From contig JBKECO010000011.1 of assembly GCA_047974745.1 (NCBI GenBank), positions 133,867 through 197,866 on the forward strand: a DNA stretch of 64,000 nucleotides, written 5' to 3'. Below are positions 52,503 to 61,721 of this stretch, one piece after another. Origin of the DNA: JBKECO01 sp047974745. Its GTDB lineage: Bacteria; Bacillota; Clostridia; Lachnospirales; Lachnospiraceae. The position numbers were made by a program, and so were the translations under genes. Positions within the stretch are counted from its first letter, which is position 1, and the number at the start of each line of letters is the position of its first letter. The notes beneath the pieces are model-generated. The model saw only the letters and a program-made list of their open reading frames with translations. It had not been told where the DNA came from and searched no databases.

Positions 52503-54728
52503 TTACATTGCTTCGTGGAATGTTCTTGCAATTACCTCATCCTGCTGATCTCTTGTCAGTTTTATGAAATTCACTGCATATCCAGATACACGGATCGTCA
52601 GCTGTGGATATAATTCCGGGTGTTTCTGGGCATCCAGCAAGGTATCCTTATTTAGTACATTGACATTAAGATGGAATCCGCCCTGATGAACATAGCCGTC
52701 CAACACTGCAGAAAGATTGTCTTTTGAAGCATCAGAAGATTTGCCGAGTGCTTCCGGAACGATGGTAAAGGTATTGGATATTCCATCTTGCGCATCCTCA
52801 AAGGGAAGCTTAGCTACAGAAGCAAGGGATGCCACTGCACCATTTTGATCTCTTCCGTGCATTGGATTTGCACCAGGTGCAAAGGCTACGCCCTTCTTTC
52901 TGCCATCCGGGGTAGACCCTGTGTTTTTACCATAGGATACATTGGAGGTAATTGTCAAAATCGAGGTCGTTGCAATTCCATCTCTGTATGTCTGATTTTC
53001 TTTCACAAATCCAATGAACTCATGCAGCACGTCTTTTGCAAGCTGATCCACTCTGTCATCATCATTACCATACATTGGGAATTCCCCTTCGATCTCAAAA
53101 TCTACAGCAATACCTTCTGCATTTCGGATCGGTCTTACTTTGGCGTATTTGATTGCTGACAAGGAGTCTGCAACTACAGAAAGTCCAGCGATACCGGTAG
53201 CGAACCAGCGGTGCACTTCTCTGTCATGCAATGCCATTTGAATCTTCTCATATGCATATTTATCATGCATATAGTGTATGATGTTCAGTGCGTTGACATA
53301 AACGCCAGCCAGCCACTTCATCATATCCTTGTATTTATCCCACACCTCATCATATGAGAGATATTCTGAGGTGACCGTTCTGTATTTTGGTCCGATCTGT
53401 TCACTGGTTATCTCATCTCTTCCGCCGTTGATTGCATAAAGCAAGCACTTTGCAAGATTGGCTCTTGCTCCGAAGAACTGCATCTCTTTGCCGATCCTCA
53501 TAGAAGACACACAACATGCGATACCATAATCATCTCCTCGTTCTACTCTCATGATGTCATCATTTTCATATTGTACTGCAGAGTGCTTGACTGACATTTC
53601 TGAGCAGAATCGCTTGAAGTTCACCGGCAGGTGTTCTGACCAGAGCACAGTCATATTTGGTTCCGGTGCTGCACCGATATTATTTAAAGTATTCAGGAAA
53701 CGGAATGACATTTTAGTTACCATTGACCTTCCATCGATTCCCATGCCGGCAATGGCTTCTGTCACCCATGTGGGATCTCCTGCAAAGATATTATTGTATT
53801 CCGGTGTTCTTGCAAATTTCACAAGACGAAGCTTCATTACGAACTGATCAATGATCTCCTGAACTTCTGATTCGCTGTATATTCCCTCTTCCAGATCTCT
53901 CTGTGCATAAACATCAAGAAAAGTAGAGACGCGTCCAAGGCTCATTGCTGCCCCATTCTGCTCTTTTACCGCTGCAAGATATCCAAAATAGACTGCCTGT
54001 GTTGCTTCCAGTATATTTTCTGACGGAGCTGCGATATCACAACCATATATCTTAGCAAGTTCTTTCAGCATTTTTAAAGATCTGATTTGTTCAGACAGTT
54101 CTTCTCTGTCCCTGATTACTTCTGCCGTCATAACACTTGATGTAGTACGAAGCTGTTCTTTTTTATCTTCAATCAGCAGGTCCACTCCATAAAGAGCTAC
54201 TCTTCTGTAATCACCAATGATTCTTCCCCTGCCATAGGCATCCGGAAGACCTGTGATAATATGCGAGCTTCTGCAAGAACGCATTTCATCCGTATAGGCA
54301 TCAAATACACCCGCATTGTGGGTCTTTCTGTGAGTTGTAAAGAAATCGATCACTTCCTTGTCTACATGATAACCATTATCCTCACATGCTTTCACTGCCA
54401 TGCGAATACCACCATTTGGCTGAAGAGAACGTTTAAATGGTTTATCTGTCTGAAATCCAACGATCTTCTCTTTTTCTTTATTTAGATAACCCGGCCCATG
54501 AGAAGTGATCGTCGATACGATCTCTGTATCCATGTCTAGAACACCACCGGCTTCCCGCTCCTGTTTTGATAATTCCAGAACCTGCTGCCACAACTGAGTC
54601 GTATCCTCTGTTGGTCCTTCTAAAAAGGTATCATCCCCTGTATATTCTGTATAGTTCTGTTGAATGAAATCTCTTACATTGACTTCCTTCTCCCAGACTC
54701 CTCCTTGAAAATGTCTCCATGCCTTCAT
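52503..54728 (-). CDS. pflB: Formate C-acetyltransferase (pyruvate formate-lyase)
   Basis: 741 residues. Active-site Cys pair in ACCVSSMRIGK near 409-411, GGRDE, and the glycyl radical motif RVSGYAVNF near 713. It splits pyruvate with CoA to acetyl-CoA and formate; the formate supports purine synthesis and class III ribonucleotide reductase. Start ATG follows GGAGG. It is preceded by a ZTP riboswitch. Confidence 0.95.
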   Translation of the reverse strand: MKAWRHFQGGVWEKEVNVRDFIQQNYTEYTGDDTFLEGPTEDTTQLWQQVLELSKQEREAGGVLDMDTEIVSTITSHGPGYLNKEKEKIVGFQTDKPFKRSLQPNGGIRMAVKACEDNGYHVDKEVIDFFTTHRKTHNAGVFDAYTDEMRSCRSSHIITGLPDAYGRGRIIGDYRRVALYGVDLLIEDKKEQLRTTSSVMTAEVIRDREELSEQIRSLKMLKELAKIYGCDIAAPSENILEATQAVYFGYLAAVKEQNGAAMSLGRVSTFLDVYAQRDLEEGIYSESEVQEIIDQFVMKLRLVKFARTPEYNNIFAGDPTWVTEAIAGMGIDGRSMVTKMSFRFLNTLNNIGAAPEPNMTVLWSEHLPVNFKRFCSEMSVKHSAVQYENDDIMRVERGDDYGIACCVSSMRIGKEMQFFGARANLAKCLLYAINGGRDEITSEQIGPKYRTVTSEYLSYDEVWDKYKDMMKWLAGVYVNALNIIHYMHDKYAYEKIQMALHDREVHRWFATGIAGLSVVADSLSAIKYAKVRPIRNAEGIAVDFEIEGEFPMYGNDDDRVDQLAKDVLHEFIGFVKENQTYRDGIATTSILTITSNVSYGKNTGSTPDGRKKGVAFAPGANPMHGRDQNGAVASLASVAKLPFEDAQDGISNTFTIVPEALGKSSDASKDNLSAVLDGYVHQGGFHLNVNVLNKDTLLDAQKHPELYPQLTIRVSGYAVNFIKLTRDQQDEVIARTFHEAM

Positions 54729-54824
54729 CGTATTACCTCCTGAACAAATATGTGTATCCCAACAAAGTTGTATCCGCTCTGGAACTTATTACTGTCATCC
54801 ATCCTATTTTTAGTCTGATGGCAT

Positions 54825-54921
54825 AAAAAAACCGACATCCCAGGCTTAATTGCCCAGACGGTCGGCATTCTTATCAGTTATACTCCCTGTGGTATGCTCC
54901 ACTTCCGTCAGTCATATAACC
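54825..54921 (-). ncRNA. ZTP (pfl) riboswitch with terminator
   Basis: On the minus strand: P1 arms GTTATA/TATAAC, conserved TGACTGACGGAA joint, GTGG/CCAC hairpin followed by AGGGAG, and the distal CCGTCTGGGCA pseudoknot element that is the hallmark of this class. The last element lies inside a terminator (CCGAC/GTCGG with T7 at 54824-54865), so ligand binding would turn pflB on. ZTP/ZMP builds up when 10-formyl-tetrahydrofolate runs short, and PFL supplies formate. Confidence 0.85.
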
Positions 54922-54928
54922 TACGAAC

Positions 54929-54957
54929 AGTTAACCACGAATTAACTTCTTTGTCAA
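54929..54957 (-). promoter_or_regulatory. Promoter at the edge of the ZTP riboswitch
   Basis: Minus strand TTGACA and TTAACT, 17-base spacing; transcription would start at the riboswitch's first base pair. A second candidate, TTGACA/TATGCT with 17-base spacing, is at 55065-55093. The rest of 54958-55135 is AT-rich with no other feature seen. Confidence 0.6.
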
Positions 54958-55135
54958 TGCCGCCTAGTAAAATCACTTATTACGATTGCTAAACACTATA
55001 TATGGATTCATTATATATATGCATCAATATATTGAGTTTTAATAATAAGAATGATTACTATTAAAGCATAACACCAGGAATAAGCACTGTCAAACTAATT
55101 CCTATTAAAACAGTGTACTTTTTGGGGTACAAGAA

Positions 55136-56695
55136 TCAGTACACGATTTTTGTTGTCCATTTTGAGCAGTCCCAAACATCTGTGGCAATTTCCTCATAGA
55201 AATCCGGTTCATGGCAGACCATTAAAATACTTCCTTTGTAGACCTTTAATGCTCTTTTTAATTCTTCCTTTGCATCTTTATCGAGATGATTGGTTGGCTC
55301 ATCCAGCAAAAGCAGATTGCTCTCTCGATTGATCAGCTTACAGAGTCTGACCTTCGCCTGTTCGCCACCGCTCAGTACACGAACCAGACTTTCAATATGC
55401 TTTGTGGTCAGTCCGCATTTTGCAAGGGCACTTCTTACTTCATATTGAGAAAGTCCTGGGAATTCCTGCCATATTTCTTCAATACAGGTGGTTGATACTC
55501 CCTGATCCATTTCCTGTTCAAAATAGCCGATCGCAAGGTAATCCCCGAGCACTACCTTTCCTTCTATTGCCGGAATCTGTCCAAGGATGCTTTTCAACAA
55601 TGTTGTCTTACCGATTCCATTGGCTCCTGTAAGAACGATTTTGCTGCCGCGTTCCATTTCCAGTGTCAGAGGAGAAGACAATGGCTCATCATATCCAATG
55701 ACTAGTTCCTCTGTCTGGAAAATATATCTTCCCGGCGTTCTAGACTCCTTGAATTTGAATTCTGGCTTTGGTTTTTCCGCTGCCAATTCGATCATATCCA
55801 TTTTGTCCAACTTTTTCTGCCGGGACATTGCCATATTTCTCGTAGCGACCCGTGCTTTATTCCTTGCCACAAAATCCTTTAGGTCTGCGATCTCTTTCTG
55901 TTGTTTGTTATAAGCTGCTTCGACCTGGGATTTTTTTACTGCATAGACTTCTTGAAACTTATCGTAATCACCTACATAACGGTTCAGCTGCTGTGCATCC
56001 ATATGATAGATCAGGTTTATCACACTGTTTAAGAATGGAATGTCATGTGATATAAGGATGAATGCATTCTCATATTCATTCAGATAACGCTTCAGCCACT
56101 CGATGTGTGTGACATCAAGGTAATTCGTAGGCTCATCGAGAAGCAGTATATCCGGTTTTTCCAGTAAAAGCTTACCTAAAAGGACCTTTGTCCTTTGTCC
56201 ACCGCTGAGATCCGTAACATCTTTTTCCAGTCCGATATCCAAAAGACCAAGTGCTCTAGCGACTTCCTCCACCTTTGCATCAATCATGTAAAAATCATGC
56301 ATGGTCAGCATATCCTGAATGGTTCCCAGTTCTTCCATCCAAACCAACATCTGTTCCTCATCGGCACTCTCTAACTGCATGCAGATGTCGTTCATTCTTG
56401 CTTCCATCTCAAAAAGGAAATCGAAAGCGGAGGAAAGAACGATTCGTATCGTCATTCCTTTTTCCAATGCTGTATGTTGATCCAGATAACCGACACGTAC
56501 ATTTTTGGCCCATTCCACTTTGCCTTCATCTGGCATGAGCTTTCCGGTTATCACATTCATGAAGGTGGATTTTCCTTCCCCGTTCGCACCGATCAGACCG
56601 ATATGTTCTCCTTTTAAAAGACGAAAGGATACGTCATTAAATATAGCACGGTCTCCAAAACCATGTGTCAGATGTTCCACACTTAAAATACTCAT
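55136..56695 (-). CDS. ABC-F family ATPase
   Basis: 519 residues with two ABC domains and no membrane part: Walker A GANGEGKST near 37 and GANGIGKTT near 350, signatures LSGGQRTKV and LSGGEQAKV, Walker B LLLDEPTNYLD and LLLDEPTNHLD, joined by the charged P-site tRNA-interaction linker around 240-310. ABC-F proteins act on ribosomes, relieving stalling or giving antibiotic protection. Subgroup not resolved, YkpA/Uup-like. Ends 5 bp after which clpX-like gene runs downstream is not the case: it lies downstream of that gene by 5 bp. Confidence 0.88.
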   Translation of the reverse strand: MSILSVEHLTHGFGDRAIFNDVSFRLLKGEHIGLIGANGEGKSTFMNVITGKLMPDEGKVEWAKNVRVGYLDQHTALEKGMTIRIVLSSAFDFLFEMEARMNDICMQLESADEEQMLVWMEELGTIQDMLTMHDFYMIDAKVEEVARALGLLDIGLEKDVTDLSGGQRTKVLLGKLLLEKPDILLLDEPTNYLDVTHIEWLKRYLNEYENAFILISHDIPFLNSVINLIYHMDAQQLNRYVGDYDKFQEVYAVKKSQVEAAYNKQQKEIADLKDFVARNKARVATRNMAMSRQKKLDKMDMIELAAEKPKPEFKFKESRTPGRYIFQTEELVIGYDEPLSSPLTLEMERGSKIVLTGANGIGKTTLLKSILGQIPAIEGKVVLGDYLAIGYFEQEMDQGVSTTCIEEIWQEFPGLSQYEVRSALAKCGLTTKHIESLVRVLSGGEQAKVRLCKLINRESNLLLLDEPTNHLDKDAKEELKRALKVYKGSILMVCHEPDFYEEIATDVWDCSKWTTKIVY

Positions 56696-56700
56696 TTTTC

Positions 56701-58218
56701 TTACTCTCCAGCCTGCAGCTTTTCTGAATCGCCATGGCTGATTGTCTCAATTGCACGTTCCATACTGCTGCTTATTTTGTCCTCAATTCCGGTGATGCCA
56801 CGCATCATAATTAGTGGTCCGCCGGTTCCCTCAACATATTCTTTTGTTATCGTGACCTGTCCGATATTGTCGTCTTTTGGAATCTCATACATGATATCCA
56901 GCATAAATTCTTCAATGATCGCACGAAGTGCTCTCGCTCCGACCTTCTTCTCTCTTGCCTTGGCCGCAATGATACGAAGAGCCTCAGGTTCAAAGTCCAG
57001 CTTCACTTCATCTAGTTCCAGAAGCTTCTGATACTGTCTGATGATCGCATTTTTTGGTTCTGTCAAAATCTGAACCAACATATCCTCTGTCAGCGCATCA
57101 AGTGAGAACATAATAGGCAGACGTCCCAGAAATTCAGGGATCATTCCATACTTACGCACATCTTCTACTGCAACTTTTTTCAACAGATTCTCTTCATTGT
57201 CATATTTGTCCTTAAGATCCGCTTTAAAGCCGATCGAGGATTCTTTATTTAGTCTTTCCTTTATAATTTCATCTAGATCTGGAAATGCACCGCCGCAGAT
57301 GAACAAGATATTTTTTGTATTCACTGTCGCCATGGGTACCATGGCATTTTTACTGCTTGCACCGACTGGCACTTCAATTTCAGCGCCTTCCAACAATTTC
57401 AGCATCCCCTGCTGCACCGATTCTCCGCTGACATCTCTCTGATTTGTGTTCTTCTTCTTTGCGATCTTATCGATCTCATCGATAAAGATAATACCCTTTT
57501 CTGCCTTTTCCACATCATTGTCAGCGGATGCAAGAAGCTTACTGACTACACTTTCAATATCATCGCCGATATATCCTGCCTCTGTCAAAGAGGTCGCATC
57601 CGTTATCGCAAGAGGTACATCTAACAATCTTGCAAGTGTCCTTACAAGATATGTTTTACCGGAGCCTGTTGGTCCGATCATAAGCATATTGGATTTTTCG
57701 ATATCGACTTCTACATTCATATCGTTCGCGACACGCTTGTAATGATTGTAAACAGCTACAGACATTACCTTTTTGGCATAACTTTGTCCCACAACATATT
57801 CGTCCAGACTTGCTTTGATCTTGTGGGGAGCCGGGATGGAATGGATATCGATCTCCGGTTTGACCTGCGTGCCATTCTCTTTCGGTGCTTCTTTCTTCTT
57901 TGGTTTGATCTTTGGGGGCTGTTGCATGAACCCTTCGAGCTCATCCAGATTGAACATTCCCATATCTGGTACTTTCCCCATCTTCATCATGTCTTCCATG
58001 GACATGCCCGATCTGTTCATGGTATCAAAGGTCTTTTGCATACAATCCTGACAGATCCCTATATTTCCTGGAATCTTGATCAGCTTACCGCAAAGGCTTT
58101 CCGGGCGTCTGCAGACATAGCAGAATTCCTCATAATCTCTGTGTTTCTCATCCGATTTTTGATTATTATCTATCTTATTTTCATCAACTGCATCATTATT
58201 GTTTTCTATATCAGACAT
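56701..58218 (-). CDS. clpX: ClpX-type AAA+ unfoldase
   Basis: 505 residues from the ATG at 58218 after AAGGAG, longer than the usual 410-430. Acidic N-terminal tail, zinc domain with four Cys (CYVCRRP and CQDCMQ), a long Pro/Lys-rich linker, AAA+ core with Walker A GPTGSGKTY, Walker B IIFIDEIDKIA, pore loop GYIGDD, and the ClpP-binding IGF loop (SSIGFKAD). It unfolds substrates for ClpP. No clpP lies beside it, so it may be a second ClpX paralogue. The ABC-F gene follows 5 bp downstream. Confidence 0.88.
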   Translation of the reverse strand: MSDIENNNDAVDENKIDNNQKSDEKHRDYEEFCYVCRRPESLCGKLIKIPGNIGICQDCMQKTFDTMNRSGMSMEDMMKMGKVPDMGMFNLDELEGFMQQPPKIKPKKKEAPKENGTQVKPEIDIHSIPAPHKIKASLDEYVVGQSYAKKVMSVAVYNHYKRVANDMNVEVDIEKSNMLMIGPTGSGKTYLVRTLARLLDVPLAITDATSLTEAGYIGDDIESVVSKLLASADNDVEKAEKGIIFIDEIDKIAKKKNTNQRDVSGESVQQGMLKLLEGAEIEVPVGASSKNAMVPMATVNTKNILFICGGAFPDLDEIIKERLNKESSIGFKADLKDKYDNEENLLKKVAVEDVRKYGMIPEFLGRLPIMFSLDALTEDMLVQILTEPKNAIIRQYQKLLELDEVKLDFEPEALRIIAAKAREKKVGARALRAIIEEFMLDIMYEIPKDDNIGQVTITKEYVEGTGGPLIMMRGITGIEDKISSSMERAIETISHGDSEKLQAGE

Positions 58219-58327
58219 CTCGATACTCCTTCTTGTGTCTTCCGCATGAAACACCTCGATTATATATCATTTCACAGTCATGCACAACAACATTGGATTT
58301 ATTTTACACTTCTTTCATACTTTACTA

Positions 58328-58374
58328 GGAAAAAAAGAAACTGCCAAAATACTGTAAAAAAGTATTTTAGCAGT
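58328..58374 (-). terminator. Terminator of the aspS-gatCAB operon
   Basis: ACTGC-T-AAAATAC/GTATTTT-G-GCAGT stem followed by TTTCTTTTTTT on the minus strand, 25 bp after gatB. Confidence 0.8.
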
Positions 58375-58398
58375 GCCTTTATAATATGGATATCAGGT

Positions 58399-59829
58399 CT
58401 AAAGCAATTCCTTTAAGATCTGATTTACCATGGCTGGATTTGCTTTGCCTTTCATTGCTTTCATCGTCTGTCCCACCAGGAACCCGATGGCTTTCTCCTT
58501 CCCATTTCTATAATCTTCCACGGATTGAGGGTTCTCTGCCAACACTTTCATCACCGTATCACGAAGCTCATCTTCGTCATGTACCGTCTTTAATCCCTTC
58601 TCTTCCACGTAATGATCCGGATCGATATTCTTTTCGAACATGACTTCAAAAACTTCTTTTGCAACACTGCTGTTGATCGTACCTGCATCAGCCAGGTTGA
58701 TCAGTTTTGCCAGGTTTTCCGGCGAAAAACGAATATCCTCCGCTTCCATGTTGTTCTCTTTCAAAAGCCGCATAGTCTCGACCATGAGCCAGTTGGACAC
58801 TTTTTTCGGCTTCTGACAAATTGCTGTGGTTGCCTCAAAGATATCTGCCAGTCTTTTTGAACCGGTCAGTATTCCTGCGTCATATTCCGGAATATCATAT
58901 TCTCTTTCATATCGAAGCAGTTTTTCCGTACGAAGTTCCGGCTGCTTCCCTTTGATCTGCATAATCCATTCGTCACTGACCAGAATAGGCTCAAGGTCTG
59001 GATCCGGAAAATATCTGTAATCCTGAGCATCCTCTTTGGAACGCATGGCATAGGAATACTCTTTGTTGTCATCCCATCTTCTGGTCTCCTGGGTTACTTC
59101 TCTGCCCTCTTCCAGCAGTTCGATCTGTCTTGACCTTTCGTTCTCGATCGCTCTTGAGATCGCCTTAAAGGAATTCAGGTTCTTCATCTCCGTTCTGGTA
59201 CCAAACTCCTTCGCTCCCATCTCCCGGACAGACAGGTTCACATCAGCACGCATAGATCCCTCCTGCAGCTTGCAGTCAGATGCACCAAGGTACTGAATGA
59301 TCAGCCTTAATTTTTCCAGATAGGCAATGACTTCATCGGAAGATCGCATGTCCGGTTCAGAAACGATCTCGATCAAAGGTACTCCGGATCTGTTGTAATC
59401 CACCAGGGAACAGTCATCCCATTCATCATGGATCAGCTTGCCGGCATCCTCCTCCATATGGATCTCATGGATTCGCACGACCTTTTTACCTGCTGATGTC
59501 TCGATCTCGATCCCACCATCATGACAGATCGGCAGATAGAGCTGACTGATCTGATAATTCTGTGGATTATCCGGGTAAAAATAATTCTTTCTGTCAAATT
59601 TGGAATACTGATTTATACTGCAGTTCGTAGCAAGACCCACTGCCATCGCATATTCCACCACCTGTTTGTTCAGAACCGGCAAGGAGCCTGGCATTCCTGT
59701 ACAAACAGGACAGGTATGGGTGTTCGGTGCTCCACCAAATTCTGTGGAGCAGGAACAGAAAATCTTTGTTTTTGTTGCTAATTCAACATGGACTTCTAGT
59801 CCTATGACGGTCTCATACTGTTTGCTCAT
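58399..59829 (-). CDS. gatB: Asp-tRNA(Asn)/Glu-tRNA(Gln) amidotransferase subunit B
   Basis: 476 residues. The start is put at 59829, after GGAAGGAG, where MSKQYETVIGLEVHVEL begins. GatB/GatE catalytic domain with kinase/transamidase motifs (YNRSGVPLIEIV, GSMRADVN) and the helical YqeY-like tail that binds tRNA. It activates the misacylated Asp- or Glu-tRNA. Last gene of the operon, 13 bp after gatA. Confidence 0.95.
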   Translation of the reverse strand: MSKQYETVIGLEVHVELATKTKIFCSCSTEFGGAPNTHTCPVCTGMPGSLPVLNKQVVEYAMAVGLATNCSINQYSKFDRKNYFYPDNPQNYQISQLYLPICHDGGIEIETSAGKKVVRIHEIHMEEDAGKLIHDEWDDCSLVDYNRSGVPLIEIVSEPDMRSSDEVIAYLEKLRLIIQYLGASDCKLQEGSMRADVNLSVREMGAKEFGTRTEMKNLNSFKAISRAIENERSRQIELLEEGREVTQETRRWDDNKEYSYAMRSKEDAQDYRYFPDPDLEPILVSDEWIMQIKGKQPELRTEKLLRYEREYDIPEYDAGILTGSKRLADIFEATTAICQKPKKVSNWLMVETMRLLKENNMEAEDIRFSPENLAKLINLADAGTINSSVAKEVFEVMFEKNIDPDHYVEEKGLKTVHDEDELRDTVMKVLAENPQSVEDYRNGKEKAIGFLVGQTMKAMKGKANPAMVNQILKELL

Positions 59830-59842
59830 TTTCTGCTCCTTC

Positions 59843-61336
59843 CTATATTTCTTTTGCAATCAGGCTTTTTTCATACTCTTTTGCCATAGGGCTTCTCTCA
59901 TATGCCCTGGTCTGCTCATAAGTATAAGCTGCTCGAATGATATTTTTTTCCTTAAAACAGTCACCGATCAACTGCAGGCCGATGGGAAGCCCATTGGAAT
60001 CTGTTCCGCAGGGAACGCTGATTCCCGGCAATCCTGCAAGATTCACAGAAATCGTATAGATATCACCAAGATACATCTGAATCGGATCCGACAGGCTCCT
60101 GCCAAGCAGTGGAGCAGTAGTGGGTGCTGCAGGTCCAAGAATCACATCATATTTTGCAAATGCATCATCAAATGCCTTTTTGATCAAGGCTTTTGTTCGG
60201 AGTGCTTTCAGATAATAAGCATCATAATATCCAGAACTCAGCACGAAGGATCCCAGCATAATACGACGTTTTACTTCTGCTCCAAATCCTTCTGAGCGGG
60301 ATTTTTTATACATTCCATGCAGGCCTTCGTAATCCTTTGCACGATATCCATACTTCACACCATCAAAGCGTGAAAGGTTAGAGCTTGCCTCAGCGGATGC
60401 AATGACATAATAAGCAGGAATTGCGTATTCCACCAGACTTAAATCGAACTCCTCAACTATTGCACCTTTTTGCTTTAATACCTCTGCTGCAACAAGAACA
60501 GCTGCTTTGACATCCGGATCGATTCCCTCACCGAAATAGTCCTTCGGTATTCCGATCTTCATGCCCTTTACATCATCCACTAGGGCATCTGTAAAGTTGG
60601 TGTCATCCCGCTCTACGGAGGTCGAATCCTTTGGGTCATGGGAAGCAATAGTCTCTAAGACCGTTGCACAGTCAGTTACATCCTTAGCGACAGGACCAAT
60701 CTGATCCAGAGACGAACCATATGCAATCAATCCATACCGAGACACTGTCCCATATGTAGGTTTAATTCCTGTCACCCCGCAAAAGGAGCTGGGCTGACGT
60801 ATGGATCCACCTGTATCTGAACCAAGGGCATAAAAACATTCCTCTGCAGCCACTGCAGTACAGGAACCTCCAGAAGATCCACCAGGTACCCGATTCAGAT
60901 TCCAAGGATTTTTTGTTGCTCCAAATGCAGATGTCTCTGTGGTACTACCCATGGCAAATTCATCCATATTCGTTTTGCCAATGATGACCGCACCTGCTGC
61001 TTCAAGGTTCATAACAGCCTGTGATGAGTAGGTAGGCACGAAATTGCCAAGAATCTTTGAGCCAGCCGTCGTTAAAAGTCCCTCTGTACACATATTATCT
61101 TTAATTGCAACGGGAACTCCTGCCAGTGGCGAAGTCAGATCCCCTGAATCGATCAGTTTCTGGACTTTGGCAGCACGGGCTCTTGCTCCCGCTGCATCCA
61201 CCGTTATAAAACTGTGAATCTGCTCTTCTTGTTTTGCAATGACAGCAAGCACCGCTTCTGTAGCTTCTAGCACTGTCACTTCTTTATTTTTTATCTTTTT
61301 TCCAAGTTCTACCGCTGTGAGGTCTGTCAGACTCAT
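59843..61336 (-). CDS. gatA: Asp-tRNA(Asn)/Glu-tRNA(Gln) amidotransferase subunit A
   Basis: 497 residues, amidase-signature family. Catalytic Ser-cisSer-Lys triad: Lys in VPVAIKDN near 79, Ser in SDTGGSIRQP near 154-178, with GGSSGGSC. It frees ammonia from glutamine and passes it to GatB. 14 bp after gatC. Confidence 0.95.
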   Translation of the reverse strand: MSLTDLTAVELGKKIKNKEVTVLEATEAVLAVIAKQEEQIHSFITVDAAGARARAAKVQKLIDSGDLTSPLAGVPVAIKDNMCTEGLLTTAGSKILGNFVPTYSSQAVMNLEAAGAVIIGKTNMDEFAMGSTTETSAFGATKNPWNLNRVPGGSSGGSCTAVAAEECFYALGSDTGGSIRQPSSFCGVTGIKPTYGTVSRYGLIAYGSSLDQIGPVAKDVTDCATVLETIASHDPKDSTSVERDDTNFTDALVDDVKGMKIGIPKDYFGEGIDPDVKAAVLVAAEVLKQKGAIVEEFDLSLVEYAIPAYYVIASAEASSNLSRFDGVKYGYRAKDYEGLHGMYKKSRSEGFGAEVKRRIMLGSFVLSSGYYDAYYLKALRTKALIKKAFDDAFAKYDVILGPAAPTTAPLLGRSLSDPIQMYLGDIYTISVNLAGLPGISVPCGTDSNGLPIGLQLIGDCFKEKNIIRAAYTYEQTRAYERSPMAKEYEKSLIAKEI

Positions 61337-61350
61337 TACAGTACTCCTTT

Positions 61351-61644
61351 CTACTCTACAGTCTTTGGTACTTTATAGCTGTTGTTCTTTACTTCAGGTG
61401 CATTTTTGAGCATTGCCTCTGAATTGTCTCCATTTGTTACAATATCTTCACGAAATACATTATTCACAGAAAATACATGAGACATAGGTTCCACTCCCGT
61501 GGTGTCCAGCTCGTTTAATTTATCAATATAATCGAGCATCCTTCCCATATCATTTTTTGCATGTTCCTTTTCTTCATCCGAAAGATCTATTTTAGCCAGG
61601 ATACCCACGTAATCCATGGTTTCATCCGAAATAATATTTGACAT
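61351..61644 (-). CDS. gatC: Asp-tRNA(Asn)/Glu-tRNA(Gln) amidotransferase subunit C
   Basis: 97 residues, typical size. AKIDLSDEEKEH at the start and the LDTTGVEPMSH segment are standard GatC landmarks. It wraps between GatA and GatB and stabilises the complex. Confidence 0.94.
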   Translation of the reverse strand: MSNIISDETMDYVGILAKIDLSDEEKEHAKNDMGRMLDYIDKLNELDTTGVEPMSHVFSVNNVFREDIVTNGDNSEAMLKNAPEVKNNSYKVPKTVE

Positions 61645-61721
61645 TGATTTCTCCTATTCTATCAAAGCTGCTCACATTATCTTTGTACCGGCAAATTGTT
61701 TTGGATCAAAACTGTCTGAAT

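Noticed and set aside
57742..58416. 224-codon plus-strand open frame
   Set aside because: It is antisense to clpX, rich in Ile/Phe from reversed codons, with no recognisable domain.
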